In this document: positions 23,760 through 33,089 of the stretch, piece after piece
Layout of the letters: every line of letters starts with the position of its first letter
How positions within the stretch are numbered: position 1 is the stretch's first letter
Notes under the pieces: model-generated
What the model was told of the DNA's origin: nothing
Databases searched by the model: none
The model's input: the letters and a program-made list of their open reading frames with translations, nothing else
Assembly (NCBI RefSeq): GCF_019222765.1
Contig: NZ_CP078145.1
Span: 8,618,001 to 8,682,000, forward strand
Origin: Nocardia iowensis
GTDB taxonomy: Bacteria; Actinomycetota; Actinomycetes; Mycobacteriales; Mycobacteriaceae
DNA length: 64,000 bases
Direction of reading: 5' to 3'
Made by a program: the position numbers and the translations under genes

Positions 23760-24788
23760 ATGCAGCTGGGAATGATCGGTCTCGGGCGGATGGGCGCCAA
23801 CATCGTGCGTCGCATCGTCAACGACGGGCACACCGCCGTCGGCTACGAACGTCGCCCGCACCAGATCGACGTGCTGCGCCAAGAGTTGGGGGACGACTTC
23901 CAGGGCACCACCGACCTCGGGGATTTCGTGCGGGCGCTGCAGACGCCGCGGGTGGTATGGGTGATGATCCCGGCGGGCGCGACCGGCGCCGTCATCGACC
24001 AGGTGGCCGCACTGCTCGAGCCAGGCGACATCATCATCGACGGCGGCAACAGCCGCTATCACGAGGACATCAAGCGAGCCGAACAGCTGCGCCCCAAGGG
24101 CATCCACTACGTCGACATCGGCACCTCGGGCGGCGTCTTCGGCCTGACCCGCGGCTTCTGCCTGATGATCGGTGGCGAGCCGGAACAGGTGAAATTCCTC
24201 GACCCGCTGCTGAAATCCATCGCCCCCGGCGTCGAGGCGGCCGAGCGGACACCGGGACGCACCGGCGAGCCGTCGATGGCCGAGCAGGGCTACCTGCACT
24301 GCGGGCCGGCCGGCGCGGGGCACTTCGTCAAGATGGTGCACAACGGCATCGAGTACGGCGCGATGGCCGCCTACGCCGAGGGTCTGAACATTTTGCACAA
24401 GGCCAACTACGGCGCCGAGCACACCGGCGAGTTCTCCGCCGAGGAGACGCCGCTCGAGCACCCGGAGTACTACCGGTACGACATCGATGTGCCCGAGGTG
24501 ACCGAGGTGTGGCGCCGCGGTTCGGTGGTCGCCTCGTGGTTGCTGGACCTCACCGCGAGCGCGCTGTACGCCGATCCGAACCTCGATTCGTACGGCGGCC
24601 GGGTCTCGGATTCGGGTGAAGGCCGGTGGACGATCGATGCCGCCATCGACACCGGCGTTCCGGTGCCGGTGCTCAGTGCGGCGCTGTTCCAACGGTTCTC
24701 GTCCCGGGGGGAATCGCTCTACGCGGACAAGATGCTGTCGGCGATGCGCAAGGCGTTCGGCGGGCACCACGAGCTGCCTGGGAAATAG
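23760..24788 (+). CDS. gnd: 6-phosphogluconate dehydrogenase (decarboxylating), short NAD-type
   Basis: A 342-aa protein, MQLGMIGLGRMGANIVRRIV at its start, with the Rossmann GLGRMG motif. ATG 23760 lies 9 nt after GAGGAG; an ATG three codons earlier sits directly on that site. Other motifs are DIIIDGGNSRYHEDIKRAEQ, GTSGGVFGLTRGFCLMIGG and the catalytic region GHFVKMVHNGIEYGAMAAYAEG (Lys and Asn/His region). Its length (about 340 aa rather than 470) marks the shorter class typified by GndA/YqeC, often NAD-preferring. It catalyses oxidative decarboxylation of 6-phosphogluconate to ribulose 5-phosphate in the cytosol. A strong bidirectional terminator follows. Confidence 0.92.
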   Translation: MQLGMIGLGRMGANIVRRIVNDGHTAVGYERRPHQIDVLRQELGDDFQGTTDLGDFVRALQTPRVVWVMIPAGATGAVIDQVAALLEPGDIIIDGGNSRYHEDIKRAEQLRPKGIHYVDIGTSGGVFGLTRGFCLMIGGEPEQVKFLDPLLKSIAPGVEAAERTPGRTGEPSMAEQGYLHCGPAGAGHFVKMVHNGIEYGAMAAYAEGLNILHKANYGAEHTGEFSAEETPLEHPEYYRYDIDVPEVTEVWRRGSVVASWLLDLTASALYADPNLDSYGGRVSDSGEGRWTIDAAIDTGVPVPVLSAALFQRFSSRGESLYADKMLSAMRKAFGGHHELPGK

Positions 24789-24791
24789 ACG

Positions 24792-24824
24792 ACGACCGCG
24801 GCTCCCAGCGGGAGCCGCGGTCGT
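24792..24824. terminator. Bidirectional terminator between gnd and the lipase-like operon
   Basis: A perfect 15-bp stem (ACGACCGCGGCTCCC / GGGAGCCGCGGTCGT) with an AGC loop lies 4 bp past the gnd stop and 14 bp past the stop of the convergent 28-aa ORF. Confidence 0.85.
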
Positions 24825-24837
24825 TCGCGCCGGACGG

Positions 24838-24924
24838 CTAGAAGCCCGCGGCCTGGGCCAGCAGCTTGGCGACGGCTAGCGGGCCGAACCAGAACAAGTA
24901 ATTGATTCCGTAGAGAACTGCCAT
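24838..24924 (-). CDS. 28-aa hydrophobic small protein after the lipase-like gene
   Basis: Reads MAVLYGINYLFWFGPLAVAK followed by LLAQAAGF. The ATG (24924) lies 9 nt after AAAGGA, which itself begins at the stop of the upstream lipase-like gene, and the stop precedes the terminator by 14 bp. The well-placed ribosome-binding site, full fit inside the transcript and a single membrane-like helix argue for a genuine small membrane peptide. Its function is unknown; association with the secreted pair upstream is inferred from position. Confidence 0.6.
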   Translation of the reverse strand: MAVLYGINYLFWFGPLAVAKLLAQAAGF

Positions 24925-24939
24925 GGCAGCGAAGTCCTT

Positions 24940-26262
24940 TCAGTCGAAGTTGCGGTCGATCCAGTCGATCGTCTGCATGCCGAACAGGTCGGTGCCCCAG
25001 CCGTAGAGGTCGGTGAGCATGCGGACCATGCTGCAATCGGTGGGCTGGTAGGTCACGTCGGTGCCACCGGCCCGGTAGATGTCGGCCAGCTCCCGCGAGT
25101 CCTTGGCGGGCACCAGCGACATCAGCGAGTCGTCGGCGGCGCAGGAGGTGATGGCCACCTTGGCCTTCGGCGTCCCGGATCGGCCGAGGATGTTCTCCTC
25201 GAACGCCCGCTGGAACGCCGGTTCGTCGGCCGGGCTGAGGCCCGAGGTGAACAGGGTGTTGAGCGGCAGGAACGGCAGCCCGAAGTAGGCGGGTGTCTGA
25301 CACTGGGTGCGGAAGAAGTTCGCCAGCCCGACGCCCGCCGGGTTCAGTTTCGCGTTCACCTGCATCTCCGGGTACGCGGGCTCCAAGCCGAGCAGGGTGG
25401 CCAGCGCGAAACCGGAGCCCACCGAACCGTCGGCGACCCGCATGAAGTTGCGCGGGTTGACGACCATCCCTTCCAGCACAGCGGATTTCACGTCGAGCTC
25501 CGGCGCGTAGGTCGGCTGCAACTCGGCGGAGAAGGCCGCACCGACACCGCCACCGGCTATGCCGAACAGCGCCACCGGCGCTTTCGGGTTCAGTCCGGCG
25601 TCCGAGTGCGCCAATGCCGCACGGACACCGTCGAGTTGGGCGTGCGCGGCGAACTTGCCCGCGAAAACACCATGCGGCCTGCGATCGCCGTCGTTGCCGA
25701 CATCGGAGATCATCACCGCGTAGCCCTTGTCGAACATCAGCGCCAGCGGGCCGAGCGCCGACCAGGACGAGCCGTCCAGCGGGTCACCGCCGGTCCACTG
25801 CGTGCTCGGGTGACAGGACCAACCGACGCTGTCGTTGGCCTCCTGATAGGAGATCAGCTTCTTCTCCGACACCGGCACACCGTGATTCGGGATCATCAGG
25901 ATTCCGGTGCTGATCGTCGGCGTGACACCGTCATTGGCGGTGGTCACGTACATCAGCTTGTAGGCCTCGATATCGGGCGGGGTGACGCCGAGGAACATCA
26001 CGTCGACCTTCTTGGCCTTCAGCAACGTCCCCGGCTGCTCGGTACCGGTCAGCGGCGGCTCTTGGTAGAACGGGTCGTTGGCGAGCAACGCCTGGAATGC
26101 CTGATCCGGCGGAACCGGCTTGGCGTTGTCGATCTGCCCGACGACGAATCCGTTGAAGACCTTGTCCAGTCCCGGCGTGGACATCTCTGGTTCCGCCGCA
26201 GCGGTTCCCGCGCACAACACCAGCGCGGCGGCCGTCGCAACGGCCACGGTAAAGCGTTTCAT
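24940..26262 (-). CDS. Secreted LIP-family lipase homologue lacking catalytic Ser (probable pseudoenzyme)
   Basis: A 440-aa protein with a Sec signal (MKRFTVAVATAAALVLCAGT, cleavage near AAA-EP) and the fold of secretory triacylglycerol lipases (PF03583-like): EAYKLMYVTTANDGVTPTIS, STQWTGG, GYAVMISDVGNDGDRRPHGV. At the nucleophile elbow it reads FGIAGGGVG, with Ala236 where active members have Ser (compare GYSGGG in the intact homologue at 58.7 kb). The His region reads YQPTDCSMVRML, with no His at the equivalent position. Asp-rich AADDSLM remains. It is therefore probably catalytically inactive or has another role. The ATG directly follows the stop of the upstream secreted protein gene. Confidence 0.8.
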   Translation of the reverse strand: MKRFTVAVATAAALVLCAGTAAAEPEMSTPGLDKVFNGFVVGQIDNAKPVPPDQAFQALLANDPFYQEPPLTGTEQPGTLLKAKKVDVMFLGVTPPDIEAYKLMYVTTANDGVTPTISTGILMIPNHGVPVSEKKLISYQEANDSVGWSCHPSTQWTGGDPLDGSSWSALGPLALMFDKGYAVMISDVGNDGDRRPHGVFAGKFAAHAQLDGVRAALAHSDAGLNPKAPVALFGIAGGGVGAAFSAELQPTYAPELDVKSAVLEGMVVNPRNFMRVADGSVGSGFALATLLGLEPAYPEMQVNAKLNPAGVGLANFFRTQCQTPAYFGLPFLPLNTLFTSGLSPADEPAFQRAFEENILGRSGTPKAKVAITSCAADDSLMSLVPAKDSRELADIYRAGGTDVTYQPTDCSMVRMLTDLYGWGTDLFGMQTIDWIDRNFD

Positions 26263-27534
26263 CTAGCGCACCGCCATCGTGTCGATCGGAGTCACCTGAA
26301 TCTGCCTGGCCGCGGAATCCAGCAGCTGCGGGATATTGAACAGCGGTCGATGCGATTCCATCTGCACCTCGTACGGTGTCCGCATCACGGCTTCCAATGC
26401 GGGCCAGTTGTTCTCGACTTGAAACTTATACTTCGGCAGCAGCTCCGAGGTGATGTAGTCCCAGCGCGCGTCGAATTCCGACCAATTCCAGTCCGGTAGC
26501 GGCAATGTCAGCAGGCCTGGGCGTCCGTCGGCCATGGTGACCGGCATGCGCACCGGATGGAACTCGCGCGGTGGCGCGACACCGGCGACCGACGGCGATC
26601 CGGCGGCACCACTGACGTAGGTGATGGCCTCGCCGACGCTGCCCTTGTAGTTGCGCACCTCGTCCCACTGGTCGCGGATCGCCCAATACTGCTCGCGGCG
26701 CAGCAGACTCGCGTTGCCCGCGGCGATCCGGTCCTGATCGCCGGACGCCACGTCGCGCCAGGCGTTCATCACCTCGTCACCGAACAACCCGGCCGCCTGG
26801 AACTCCGCCAAGGCGGGCAGGCCCTCGGTGACGTAGGCGTCGTGCATGGGCATCAGGTCCGAGAAGATGTTCTTCTGCATCACCAGGATCATCCCGATGA
26901 TGTAGCGCAGGTCCTCCGGCGAAATCTGCGAACCCGCCTCGGCCAGCGCCATCAGTCCGCGCGGAAGTTGCGCTACCGCTTGCGGACCGGCGGCCTGGTC
27001 GACCGCGGCGACGACGCCGCGCGCGGACTCGGAAAGGCCGGGCAGGGCGTAGATGTTGCCCATCAACTCGAAATCGATGAGCCCGCCACCGAAGTCGGCG
27101 CCGACCTGACCGCCCATGCCCGCCCATTGCAGCTCGCGGTGGTTCAACTGCAGGTCTTCGTAGTAGCGGTAGGACTTGATCAGGTTGCCGCGGTTGGCCT
27201 CGACGCCGGTCCGTGGATCCCAGGACCGTAGATCGATGCCCGCTTTGTTCGTCGCGTCGACGAGCCAGTACTGATAGAGCAGGGCGGCGTACCTCGTCGG
27301 CGCCACTCCCTGGGCGCGCGCCTCGTCCAGCAACCTGCGCAGCTCGACCGGGTCGTAGGGCAGTTCGGGGTTGACTCCGCCGGGACCGGTCGAGGCATCC
27401 CGGTTCACCAGCGGTAGATCCAGGTAGCGGTCCACATCCCCGGCTGCTCCCGCGGGGGCCGTACCCGCGAGACCGAGACCGACCGCGGCGGCGAGAGCCA
27501 GTGCCGTGGCACGCAGCGCCATACCGATTCGCAT
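26263..27534 (-). CDS. Secreted protein of unknown function, partner of the lipase-like gene
   Basis: A 423-aa protein from an ATG at 27534 with an N-terminal signal (MRIGMALRATALALAAAVGL, cleavage about AGA-AG). The mature part is largely helical, with conserved-looking segments YAALLYQYWLVDATNKAGID, then WDPRTGVEANRGNLIKSYRY and LNHRELQWAGMGGQVGADFG, followed by a C-terminal domain with PREFHPVRMPVTMADGRPGL. Its TAG abuts the ATG of the lipase-like gene without spacing, so the two secreted proteins are translationally linked and probably work together at the cell surface. I do not recognise the family. Confidence 0.65.
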   Translation of the reverse strand: MRIGMALRATALALAAAVGLGLAGTAPAGAAGDVDRYLDLPLVNRDASTGPGGVNPELPYDPVELRRLLDEARAQGVAPTRYAALLYQYWLVDATNKAGIDLRSWDPRTGVEANRGNLIKSYRYYEDLQLNHRELQWAGMGGQVGADFGGGLIDFELMGNIYALPGLSESARGVVAAVDQAAGPQAVAQLPRGLMALAEAGSQISPEDLRYIIGMILVMQKNIFSDLMPMHDAYVTEGLPALAEFQAAGLFGDEVMNAWRDVASGDQDRIAAGNASLLRREQYWAIRDQWDEVRNYKGSVGEAITYVSGAAGSPSVAGVAPPREFHPVRMPVTMADGRPGLLTLPLPDWNWSEFDARWDYITSELLPKYKFQVENNWPALEAVMRTPYEVQMESHRPLFNIPQLLDSAARQIQVTPIDTMAVR

Positions 27535-27932
27535 CAGCTGTTCAGCCTTCCTCTCTAGCTCGATTCGAGTAATTCGTAAAGCCGAGGAGATGTCCTGCCG
27601 GTAGCCACATGTCGATAAGACGTCGATATAGCGCCTCTTCGATTGCACAGCACCGATAGCACAGTAGGTGACGTGCAGGTAAACACAGAGATCAGCCCCC
27701 TAGCAAGCGCCGATATGACGAATGGTCGGCAATCGAAGGAAAGGTGTAACACTTAAGTTGCCTGCTAGTAGCTATTAATCGCCCGACGAGCGCTGGCAAC
27801 TCTGGCGAAATCCTTCGATGAAATCCATGAGATACCTCACAGCACGAACAGGCGGTGCGCTGACCGACAAAAAAGGTGGCATCCGGTCGTCAGGGACGAC
27901 CGAATGCCACCTGCTGTCAGCTGTTTTCCGTA
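27535..27932. other. 398-bp intergenic region, promoter of secreted pair and terminator of thiolase gene
   Basis: The half near 27535-27780 is AT-richer than its surroundings and should contain the promoter of the leftward secreted pair. The right end holds the thiolase terminator listed separately. No gene is recognised. Confidence 0.45.
27869..27912 (-). terminator. Intrinsic terminator of the thiolase gene
   Basis: Arms of 18 nt (starting AGGTGGCAT on one side, ending ATGCCACCT on the other) have a single mismatch and an AGG loop. On the minus strand the stem is followed by a T-run. It starts about 20 bp after the thiolase stop. Confidence 0.85.
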
Positions 27933-29255
27933 CTACCGCTCGATGATGGCGACGACGCCCTGTCCGCCCGCGGCACAGATGGAGATCAGCGCGCGGCCGG
28001 ATCCCTTCTCCGCCAGCATCTTCGCGGTCGAGGCGACGATGCGGCCGCCGGTCGCGGCGAACGGGTGGCCGGCCGCCAGCGAGGAGCCGTTGACGTTGAG
28101 CTTGCCGCGATCGATCGAGCCGAGCGCGCCATCCAGGCCGAGGCGCTCCTTGCAGTAGGCGTCGGACTCCCACGCGGTGAGCGTCGCGAGCACCACCGAG
28201 GCGAACGCCTCGTGGATCTCGTAGTAGTCGAAGTCCTGCAGGGTCAGGCCATTTCGGGCGAGCAGCCGCGGCACCGCGTAGGTGGGCGCCATCAGCAGGC
28301 CGTCCGGGCCGTGGATGTAGTCGACCGCCGCGACCTCGCTGTCGACCAGATGAGCCAGCACCGGCAGGTTGCGCTCGGTGGCCCATTCCTCGCTGGACAG
28401 CAGCACCGTGGAGGCGCCGTCGGTCAGCGGGGTGGAGTTACCGGCGGTCATGGTGGCGTCGCCCGCCTTGACGCCGAACACCGGCTTGAGGGTGGCCAGC
28501 TTCTCCACGGTGGAGCCGGGGCGCAGGTTGTCGTCGCGGGTCAGCCCGAGGAACGGGGTGACCAGATCGTCGAAGAAGCCGCGGTCGTAGGCGGCGGCCA
28601 TGTTCTTGTGCGACAGGTAGGCCAGCTCGTCCTGCGCCTCGCGCGGAACGGCGAACTCCTTGGCGGTGATGGCGGCGTGCTCACCCATGGACAGCCCGGT
28701 GCGCGGCTCGGCGTTGCGCGGGATCTCGATGCCGAGCATGCTCGGGCGCAGTTGGCCGACCAGCTTGAGCCGGTCCTTGTTGGTCTTCGCGCGGTTGGCG
28801 TCGAGCATCCACTCGCGCATGGCATCGCTCACCCCAATTGGAGCATCGGAAGTGGTGTCGGTGCCGCCACCGACGCCGGCTTCGATGCGGCCCTGGGCAA
28901 TTGCGTCGCCGACGGTGACGACGGCCTGGAGGCCGGTGCCGCAGGCCAGCTGCAGATCGTGGGCGGGGGTGTACGGGCTGAGCTTGCTGCCGAGCACGCT
29001 CTCGCGAATCATGCCGTGCTCGCCGACCCGCTTCAGCACGGCGCCGCCGACGACCATGCCGAGCCGCTCGCCCTGCAGCCCGAAGCGGCTGACCAGGCCG
29101 TCCAGCGCGGCGGTGAACATGTCCTGATTGGAGGCGTGCGCGTATGCCTTGTCGGAGCGAGCGAACGGAATCCGGTTGCCGCCCACGATCGCGACCGGGC
29201 GGGTTGTCTTACCGGTCTTGGCGGTGCTCTTCGCCGAACGGGATTTGGTTGTCAC
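27933..29255 (-). CDS. fadA2: Acetyl-CoA C-acyltransferase (thiolase), FadA2/FadI type
   Basis: A 440-aa protein from a GTG at 29255 with GGAGA upstream. It has all thiolase signatures: the acyl-accepting Cys in LQLACGTGLQAVV, YEIHEAFASVVLATL, NVNGSSLAAGHPFAATGGR and the second active-site Cys in ISICAAGGQG. The length matches the mycobacterial FadA2 family (Rv0243). It catalyses the last step of beta-oxidation or, in reverse, acetoacetyl-CoA synthesis. It is divergent from a FabG4-type reductase and a MaoC dehydratase, which act on the same 3-oxo/enoyl intermediates. A perfect palindrome lies in the shared promoter region. Confidence 0.92.
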   Translation of the reverse strand: MTTKSRSAKSTAKTGKTTRPVAIVGGNRIPFARSDKAYAHASNQDMFTAALDGLVSRFGLQGERLGMVVGGAVLKRVGEHGMIRESVLGSKLSPYTPAHDLQLACGTGLQAVVTVGDAIAQGRIEAGVGGGTDTTSDAPIGVSDAMREWMLDANRAKTNKDRLKLVGQLRPSMLGIEIPRNAEPRTGLSMGEHAAITAKEFAVPREAQDELAYLSHKNMAAAYDRGFFDDLVTPFLGLTRDDNLRPGSTVEKLATLKPVFGVKAGDATMTAGNSTPLTDGASTVLLSSEEWATERNLPVLAHLVDSEVAAVDYIHGPDGLLMAPTYAVPRLLARNGLTLQDFDYYEIHEAFASVVLATLTAWESDAYCKERLGLDGALGSIDRGKLNVNGSSLAAGHPFAATGGRIVASTAKMLAEKGSGRALISICAAGGQGVVAIIER

Positions 29256-29348
29256 TCGAGTCTCCAGGTCTCGTTGGGGGTGTCCGGCGCTCCGGAGTCC
29301 GCGTGGAAATCTCCACTGATCGGCGCCCCGTCGCGGTTGGTTTACATT

Positions 29349-29370
29349 AAACTTACTCTGGAGTAAGTTT
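29349..29370. promoter_or_regulatory. Palindromic operator between fadA2 and fabG4
   Basis: Perfect 10-bp arms AAACTTACTC and GAGTAAGTTT with a TG spacer, about 95 bp upstream of fadA2 and 170 bp upstream of fabG4. A near-identical core (ACTTAC..TGGAGTAA) occurs 33 bp before the TetR gene at 33.1-33.7 kb, so that TetR protein is the likely ligand. Confidence 0.75.
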
Positions 29371-29538
29371 GTTGTCGACACCGTACCCCGCAAATGTGTG
29401 CCAGCGGTCCACTGCCGGGTACCACCAGACCCGAGAACTGAACATCGCGGCGTGAGCGACAGTCGGTGGAGGGGGTAGCTTGCGTAACCTCGCCAGGGAC
29501 CGTGCACGCCGCCTGTCAACACAGAAAAGGTAGGAACA

Positions 29539-30897
29539 GTGGCAGCCAGCAAGAGCAAGGGTGCTCCCAACCTCTACGGATCGTTCGTCCACTCGGCCCC
29601 CGGTCAGTTCCTGGCGAGCAAGCTGGGGCTGCCGCAGCCGGAGAACCTGCGTCGCTACCAGAAGGGCGAGCCCGCCCTGCCCGGACCTGTGCTGCTCGGC
29701 GGCAAGGGCCGGGTCGCCGAGCCGGTGCGCGCCATGCTCTCGGATTACACCTTCGTCGATTCCCCGAGCGCGGGAACGAAACTCGGCGCGCTGGTATTCG
29801 ACGCGACCGGCATCGGCACGATCGAAGACCTGTCGCAGCTCTACGAGTTCTTTCAGCCCGCCATGCGCAGCATCGCCGCGTCCGGTCGCATCGTGGTGAT
29901 CGGCACGACCCCCGAGCTGGCGTCGAGCGTGGACGAGCAGATCGCGCAGCGGGCGCTGGAGGGCTTCACCCGTTCGGTGGCCAAGGAGCTGCTGCGCGGC
30001 GCCACCGCACAGCTGGTGTACCTGCACCCCGAGGCATCGACCGGCGCGACCGGCCTGGAATCGACGCTGCGCTTCCTGCTCTCGGCCAAGTCGGCATTCG
30101 TCGACGGCCAGGTCATCCGGGTGGGCAAGGACGACGCCACCCCGCCGACCAGCTGGGACCGCCCGCTGGAGGGCAAGGTCGCGGTGGTCACCGGTGCCGC
30201 GCGCGGCATCGGCGCGACCATCGCCGAGGTGTTCGCCCGCGACGGCGCCACGGTGATCGTTGCCGACATCCCGGCCGCCGGTGAGGCGCTGTCGCAGACC
30301 GCGAACAAGGTCGGCGGCACCGCGCTCGCGCTCGACGTGACCTCGCCCGACGCCGCGGCGAAGCTGGCCGAATTCGCCACCGAGCGCTTCGGCGGCATCG
30401 ACATCGTCGTGCACAACGCGGGCATCACCCGCGACAAGCTGCTCGCCAACATGGACGAGGGCCGCTGGAACTCGGTGCTCAATGTCAATCTCGCGGCGCC
30501 GCACCGGATCACCGAGGGCCTGGTGGCCCGTGGCGCGCTGAAGGACGGCGGTCGGGTGATCGACGTGTCCTCCATCGCGGGCATCGCGGGCAACCGCGGC
30601 CAGACCAACTACGGCACCTCCAAGGCCGGCGTCATCGGCATGGTCAACGCCGAGGCGCCGAAGCTGGCGGAGAAGGGCATCACCATCAACGCGGTGGCGC
30701 CCGGCTTCATCGAGACCGCGATGACCGCCGCCATCCCGCTGGCGACCCGCGAGGCCGGTCGGCTGATGAGCTCGCTGCTGCAGGGCGGGCAGACCGTCGA
30801 CGTCGCCGAGACCATCGCCTACTTCGCCGGCCCGGCGTCGAACGCGGTGACCGGCAACGTCGTTCGCGTCTGCGGGCAGAGCCTGATCGGAGCATGA
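29539..30897 (+). CDS. fabG4: 3-oxoacyl-(CoA/ACP) reductase, high-molecular-weight FabG4 type
   Basis: A 452-aa protein from a GTG at 29539 (AGGAAC upstream). The N-terminal 200 residues are a degenerate Rossmann-like domain ([20 protein letters not shown]). The C-terminal 245 form a full [23 protein letters not shown] (NAD-binding TGxxxGIG), [20 protein letters not shown], and the catalytic Ser-Tyr-Lys in [20 protein letters not shown] followed by KAG. This two-domain design is that of mycobacterial FabG4 (Rv0242c), which reduces 3-oxoacyl-CoA with NADH. Its stop overlaps the start of the MaoC gene, consistent with coupled expression and sequential reactions. Confidence 0.93.
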   Translation: MAASKSKGAPNLYGSFVHSAPGQFLASKLGLPQPENLRRYQKGEPALPGPVLLGGKGRVAEPVRAMLSDYTFVDSPSAGTKLGALVFDATGIGTIEDLSQLYEFFQPAMRSIAASGRIVVIGTTPELASSVDEQIAQRALEGFTRSVAKELLRGATAQLVYLHPEASTGATGLESTLRFLLSAKSAFVDGQVIRVGKDDATPPTSWDRPLEGKVAVVTGAARGIGATIAEVFARDGATVIVADIPAAGEALSQTANKVGGTALALDVTSPDAAAKLAEFATERFGGIDIVVHNAGITRDKLLANMDEGRWNSVLNVNLAAPHRITEGLVARGALKDGGRVIDVSSIAGIAGNRGQTNYGTSKAGVIGMVNAEAPKLAEKGITINAVAPGFIETAMTAAIPLATREAGRLMSSLLQGGQTVDVAETIAYFAGPASNAVTGNVVRVCGQSLIGA

Positions 30898-31763
30898 TGA
30901 CGCAGAAGATCACGCTGACGGAACCGCCGAAGAACGGCCCGCTGTATCTGAAGGCCGCGCTGGGTGCGGTTCCGCTGCCGCTGGTTTCGGCGCGTAAGTC
31001 GACGCTGCCGGATCGGGCGATTCAGCTCGATGGTCTGCAGGTGGATCCGGATCATCTGGCCGCCTACTGCCGGGCGACCGGCCTGCGGTTCGGCGATGCG
31101 CTGCCGCTGACGTATCCGTTCATCCTCACCTTCCCGATCGTGATGCAACTGGTTGTGCAGCGCGACTTTCCGTTCGTCGCGGTCGGTGCGGTCCACGCGG
31201 AGAACGTGATCGAGCGGGCCCGCGACATTTCGGTGAGTGAGCCGCTGGATATCAAGGCGCACATCGAGAATCTGCGGGAGCACCCGAAGGGGCTGCTCGT
31301 CGACGCGATCACCGAGATCAGCGTCGGCCGGGAACCGGTGTGGCGGCAGGTCACCACCTTCCTGCACCAGCAGCGCACCTCGCTCTCGGGTGGGCCGAAG
31401 CCGGAACCCAAGCCGGAAGAGGTTCCGCCGCCGCCGCTGCGCACCTGGCGGGTCGATCAGAAGACGATCAACCAGTACGCCGCGGCGTCCGGTGACCACA
31501 ACCCGATCCACACTTCGGCGCTGGGCGCCAAGGCTTTCGGGTTCCCGAAGCCGATCGCGCACGGCATGTGGTCGGCCGCGCACATCCTCGGCACGATCGA
31601 GGGTCGCGTCCCCGGCAAGACCACCTATTCGGTGAAGTTCGGCAAGCCGATCTTCCTGCCTTCGACGGTGAACGTCTATGCCGATCAGGTGGCAGGCGGC
31701 TGGGATCTAGCCGTACTGAACCCGAAGAAGGGGTTCCCGCACCTCACCGCCACGTTGCGCTGA
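30894..31763 (+). CDS. htdX: MaoC-type (3R)-hydroxyacyl-thioester dehydratase
   Basis: A 289-aa protein starting at ATG 30894 (or the adjacent ATG 30897), overlapping the fabG4 stop. It is a double hot-dog protein: the N-terminal half is degenerate, and the C-terminal half has the hydratase-2 motif with catalytic Asp and His in [20 protein letters not shown], followed by [14 protein letters not shown]. It corresponds to mycobacterial HtdX (Rv0241c), acting on the 3-hydroxyacyl product of the FabG4-type reductase next door. A Pro-rich linker ([14 protein letters not shown]) separates the halves. The bidirectional terminator right after the stop ends the operon. Confidence 0.93.
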   Translation: MMTQKITLTEPPKNGPLYLKAALGAVPLPLVSARKSTLPDRAIQLDGLQVDPDHLAAYCRATGLRFGDALPLTYPFILTFPIVMQLVVQRDFPFVAVGAVHAENVIERARDISVSEPLDIKAHIENLREHPKGLLVDAITEISVGREPVWRQVTTFLHQQRTSLSGGPKPEPKPEEVPPPPLRTWRVDQKTINQYAAASGDHNPIHTSALGAKAFGFPKPIAHGMWSAAHILGTIEGRVPGKTTYSVKFGKPIFLPSTVNVYADQVAGGWDLAVLNPKKGFPHLTATLR

Positions 31764-31774
31764 CGCACGAAAGC

Positions 31775-31815
31775 ACCGGAGCCGCACCTTCTTTCACGGC
31801 AGGTGCGGCTCCGGT
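31775..31815. terminator. Bidirectional terminator after htdX
   Basis: A perfect 15-bp stem (ACCGGAGCCGCACCT / AGGTGCGGCTCCGGT) with an 11-nt loop, followed by CGTTT on the plus strand. It separates htdX from the convergent DUF5685-type gene, whose stop is 12 bp away. Confidence 0.85.
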
Positions 31816-31826
31816 CGTTTCATCGG

Positions 31827-32957
31827 TCAGCAGTTGCAATCACAGCAGCCGCAACAGTCGCCGCAGCCGCAATCGCAATCGCAGCGTTTGATCCAGGCGT
31901 CCTTGCGGTTGCCGGTGCACGGCTGGGTGTGGTCGGCGCAGCAGGCGTACCCGGTGCAGTACGAACCGAGGATGAGGGTCAGGGACTCACCGATGCCGGG
32001 ACGGCGGTGCCCGGTGCGCCGCGAGTTCAGCTGGACCTCGCCGCGGTTGTGGGATACCGCGCAGGTGTGACCGGCGATGGTGCCGATGCCGTGGCCAAGT
32101 CTGCGGAGCACCGAGGCCAGCGGATCCAGCAGCATCCAGCGGACGGTGGGAACCGCGTCCAATTCGGCCGCCGCGACCGCCGCGCGCAGCTGTGAATCCG
32201 ATTCCCGCAGTAAGTCATACGCCTGCGGCATGGTGGTCCCGGTGGCGGCGAGCGGATTGAACCGGCCGCGCGCCAGGTCTCGCTCGTAGTCCTGCACGGC
32301 ATCGGCGAGATGCGCGATCCGGCCGAATTGCCAGCCCGCAGTACGCAATGCGTCCACGTTGTCCGGGCGATCGGCCAAAATGGCTGTGTGCGCGAAGAAT
32401 TCCGATGCGCACAACTGGGTCGGCGCGGTCAACCGCGCCAACGAGTCCGCCCGATCCGTCATCGCCAGATCAAGCGCCGCCTGCTCCAACCGCGTCTGTG
32501 CACTCAGCGCGGCGACCAAGGGTTCGACATCTAGCCCGATCCGCTGCGCACTCACCCGCGCCTGCCCGGCCCACCGGGTGGACACGGTTCCCATCGGCTT
32601 ACGCGCCAGTGCGGAAGCGTCACCGTCCGCCACGTGGTCACGAATCTTGGCCGCTGCCAGCAAGAGTGAAGCCGTCGCCGCCAGCCGCACACCGGGTGCA
32701 TCCACCGACGCGACCGACGCCCGTTGCATGCCGCGCAGGGCACACCGTCCCGCCGTGCTGCGCTCGACCGCACCGCCGGACTGCGCCTCGGTGAGCATGC
32801 TCAGCACGATCGCGTCGACATTCGTTGTCGCACGGGCCAATTGACCGTGCCCGTCGCGCAGCCCCAGACACAACCCGCACATATGCGTGCGCCACTCCGC
32901 CGCATCGATGCCGTACTTCGCCGCGCCGTGCGCACACGGCCTGAGCAACCCGAACAA
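31827..32957 (-). CDS. DUF5685-family protein with a Cys-rich C-terminal tail
   Basis: A 376-aa protein. The family usually begins (M)FGLLRPC; here LFGLLRPCAHGAAKYGIDAA is encoded from a TTG at 32957. The frame remains open upstream to 33038, but that part looks unlike coding sequence. Conserved segments are WRTHMCGLCLGLRDGHGQLA, RATTNVDAIVLSMLTEAQ and a mostly helical core. The last 60 residues contain CTGYACCADHTQPCTG and then CDCDCGCGDCCGCCDCNC, ten Cys in 18 residues, which resembles a metallothionein-like or other metal-binding tail. Its biochemical role is not known to me. It separates htdX from the TetR gene. Confidence 0.75.
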   Translation of the reverse strand: MFGLLRPCAHGAAKYGIDAAEWRTHMCGLCLGLRDGHGQLARATTNVDAIVLSMLTEAQSGGAVERSTAGRCALRGMQRASVASVDAPGVRLAATASLLLAAAKIRDHVADGDASALARKPMGTVSTRWAGQARVSAQRIGLDVEPLVAALSAQTRLEQAALDLAMTDRADSLARLTAPTQLCASEFFAHTAILADRPDNVDALRTAGWQFGRIAHLADAVQDYERDLARGRFNPLAATGTTMPQAYDLLRESDSQLRAAVAAAELDAVPTVRWMLLDPLASVLRRLGHGIGTIAGHTCAVSHNRGEVQLNSRRTGHRRPGIGESLTLILGSYCTGYACCADHTQPCTGNRKDAWIKRCDCDCGCGDCCGCCDCNC

Positions 32958-33089
32958 TTCCGCCCCGTTCCCCCGGCTCGTTCCGAGCGAACCGGTCCGT
33001 ACTCGATGATCTTCGCACTCTGGCAGGCAGGCGACCACGCGGCAACCGCTGCGCGGCCCCTCGACCCGGCTCGCGACGTGCGGGTGCTG

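Noticed and set aside
27876..29366. 496-codon plus-strand frame opposite thiolase
   Set aside because: Antisense shadow; the thiolase active-site motifs are all on the other strand.
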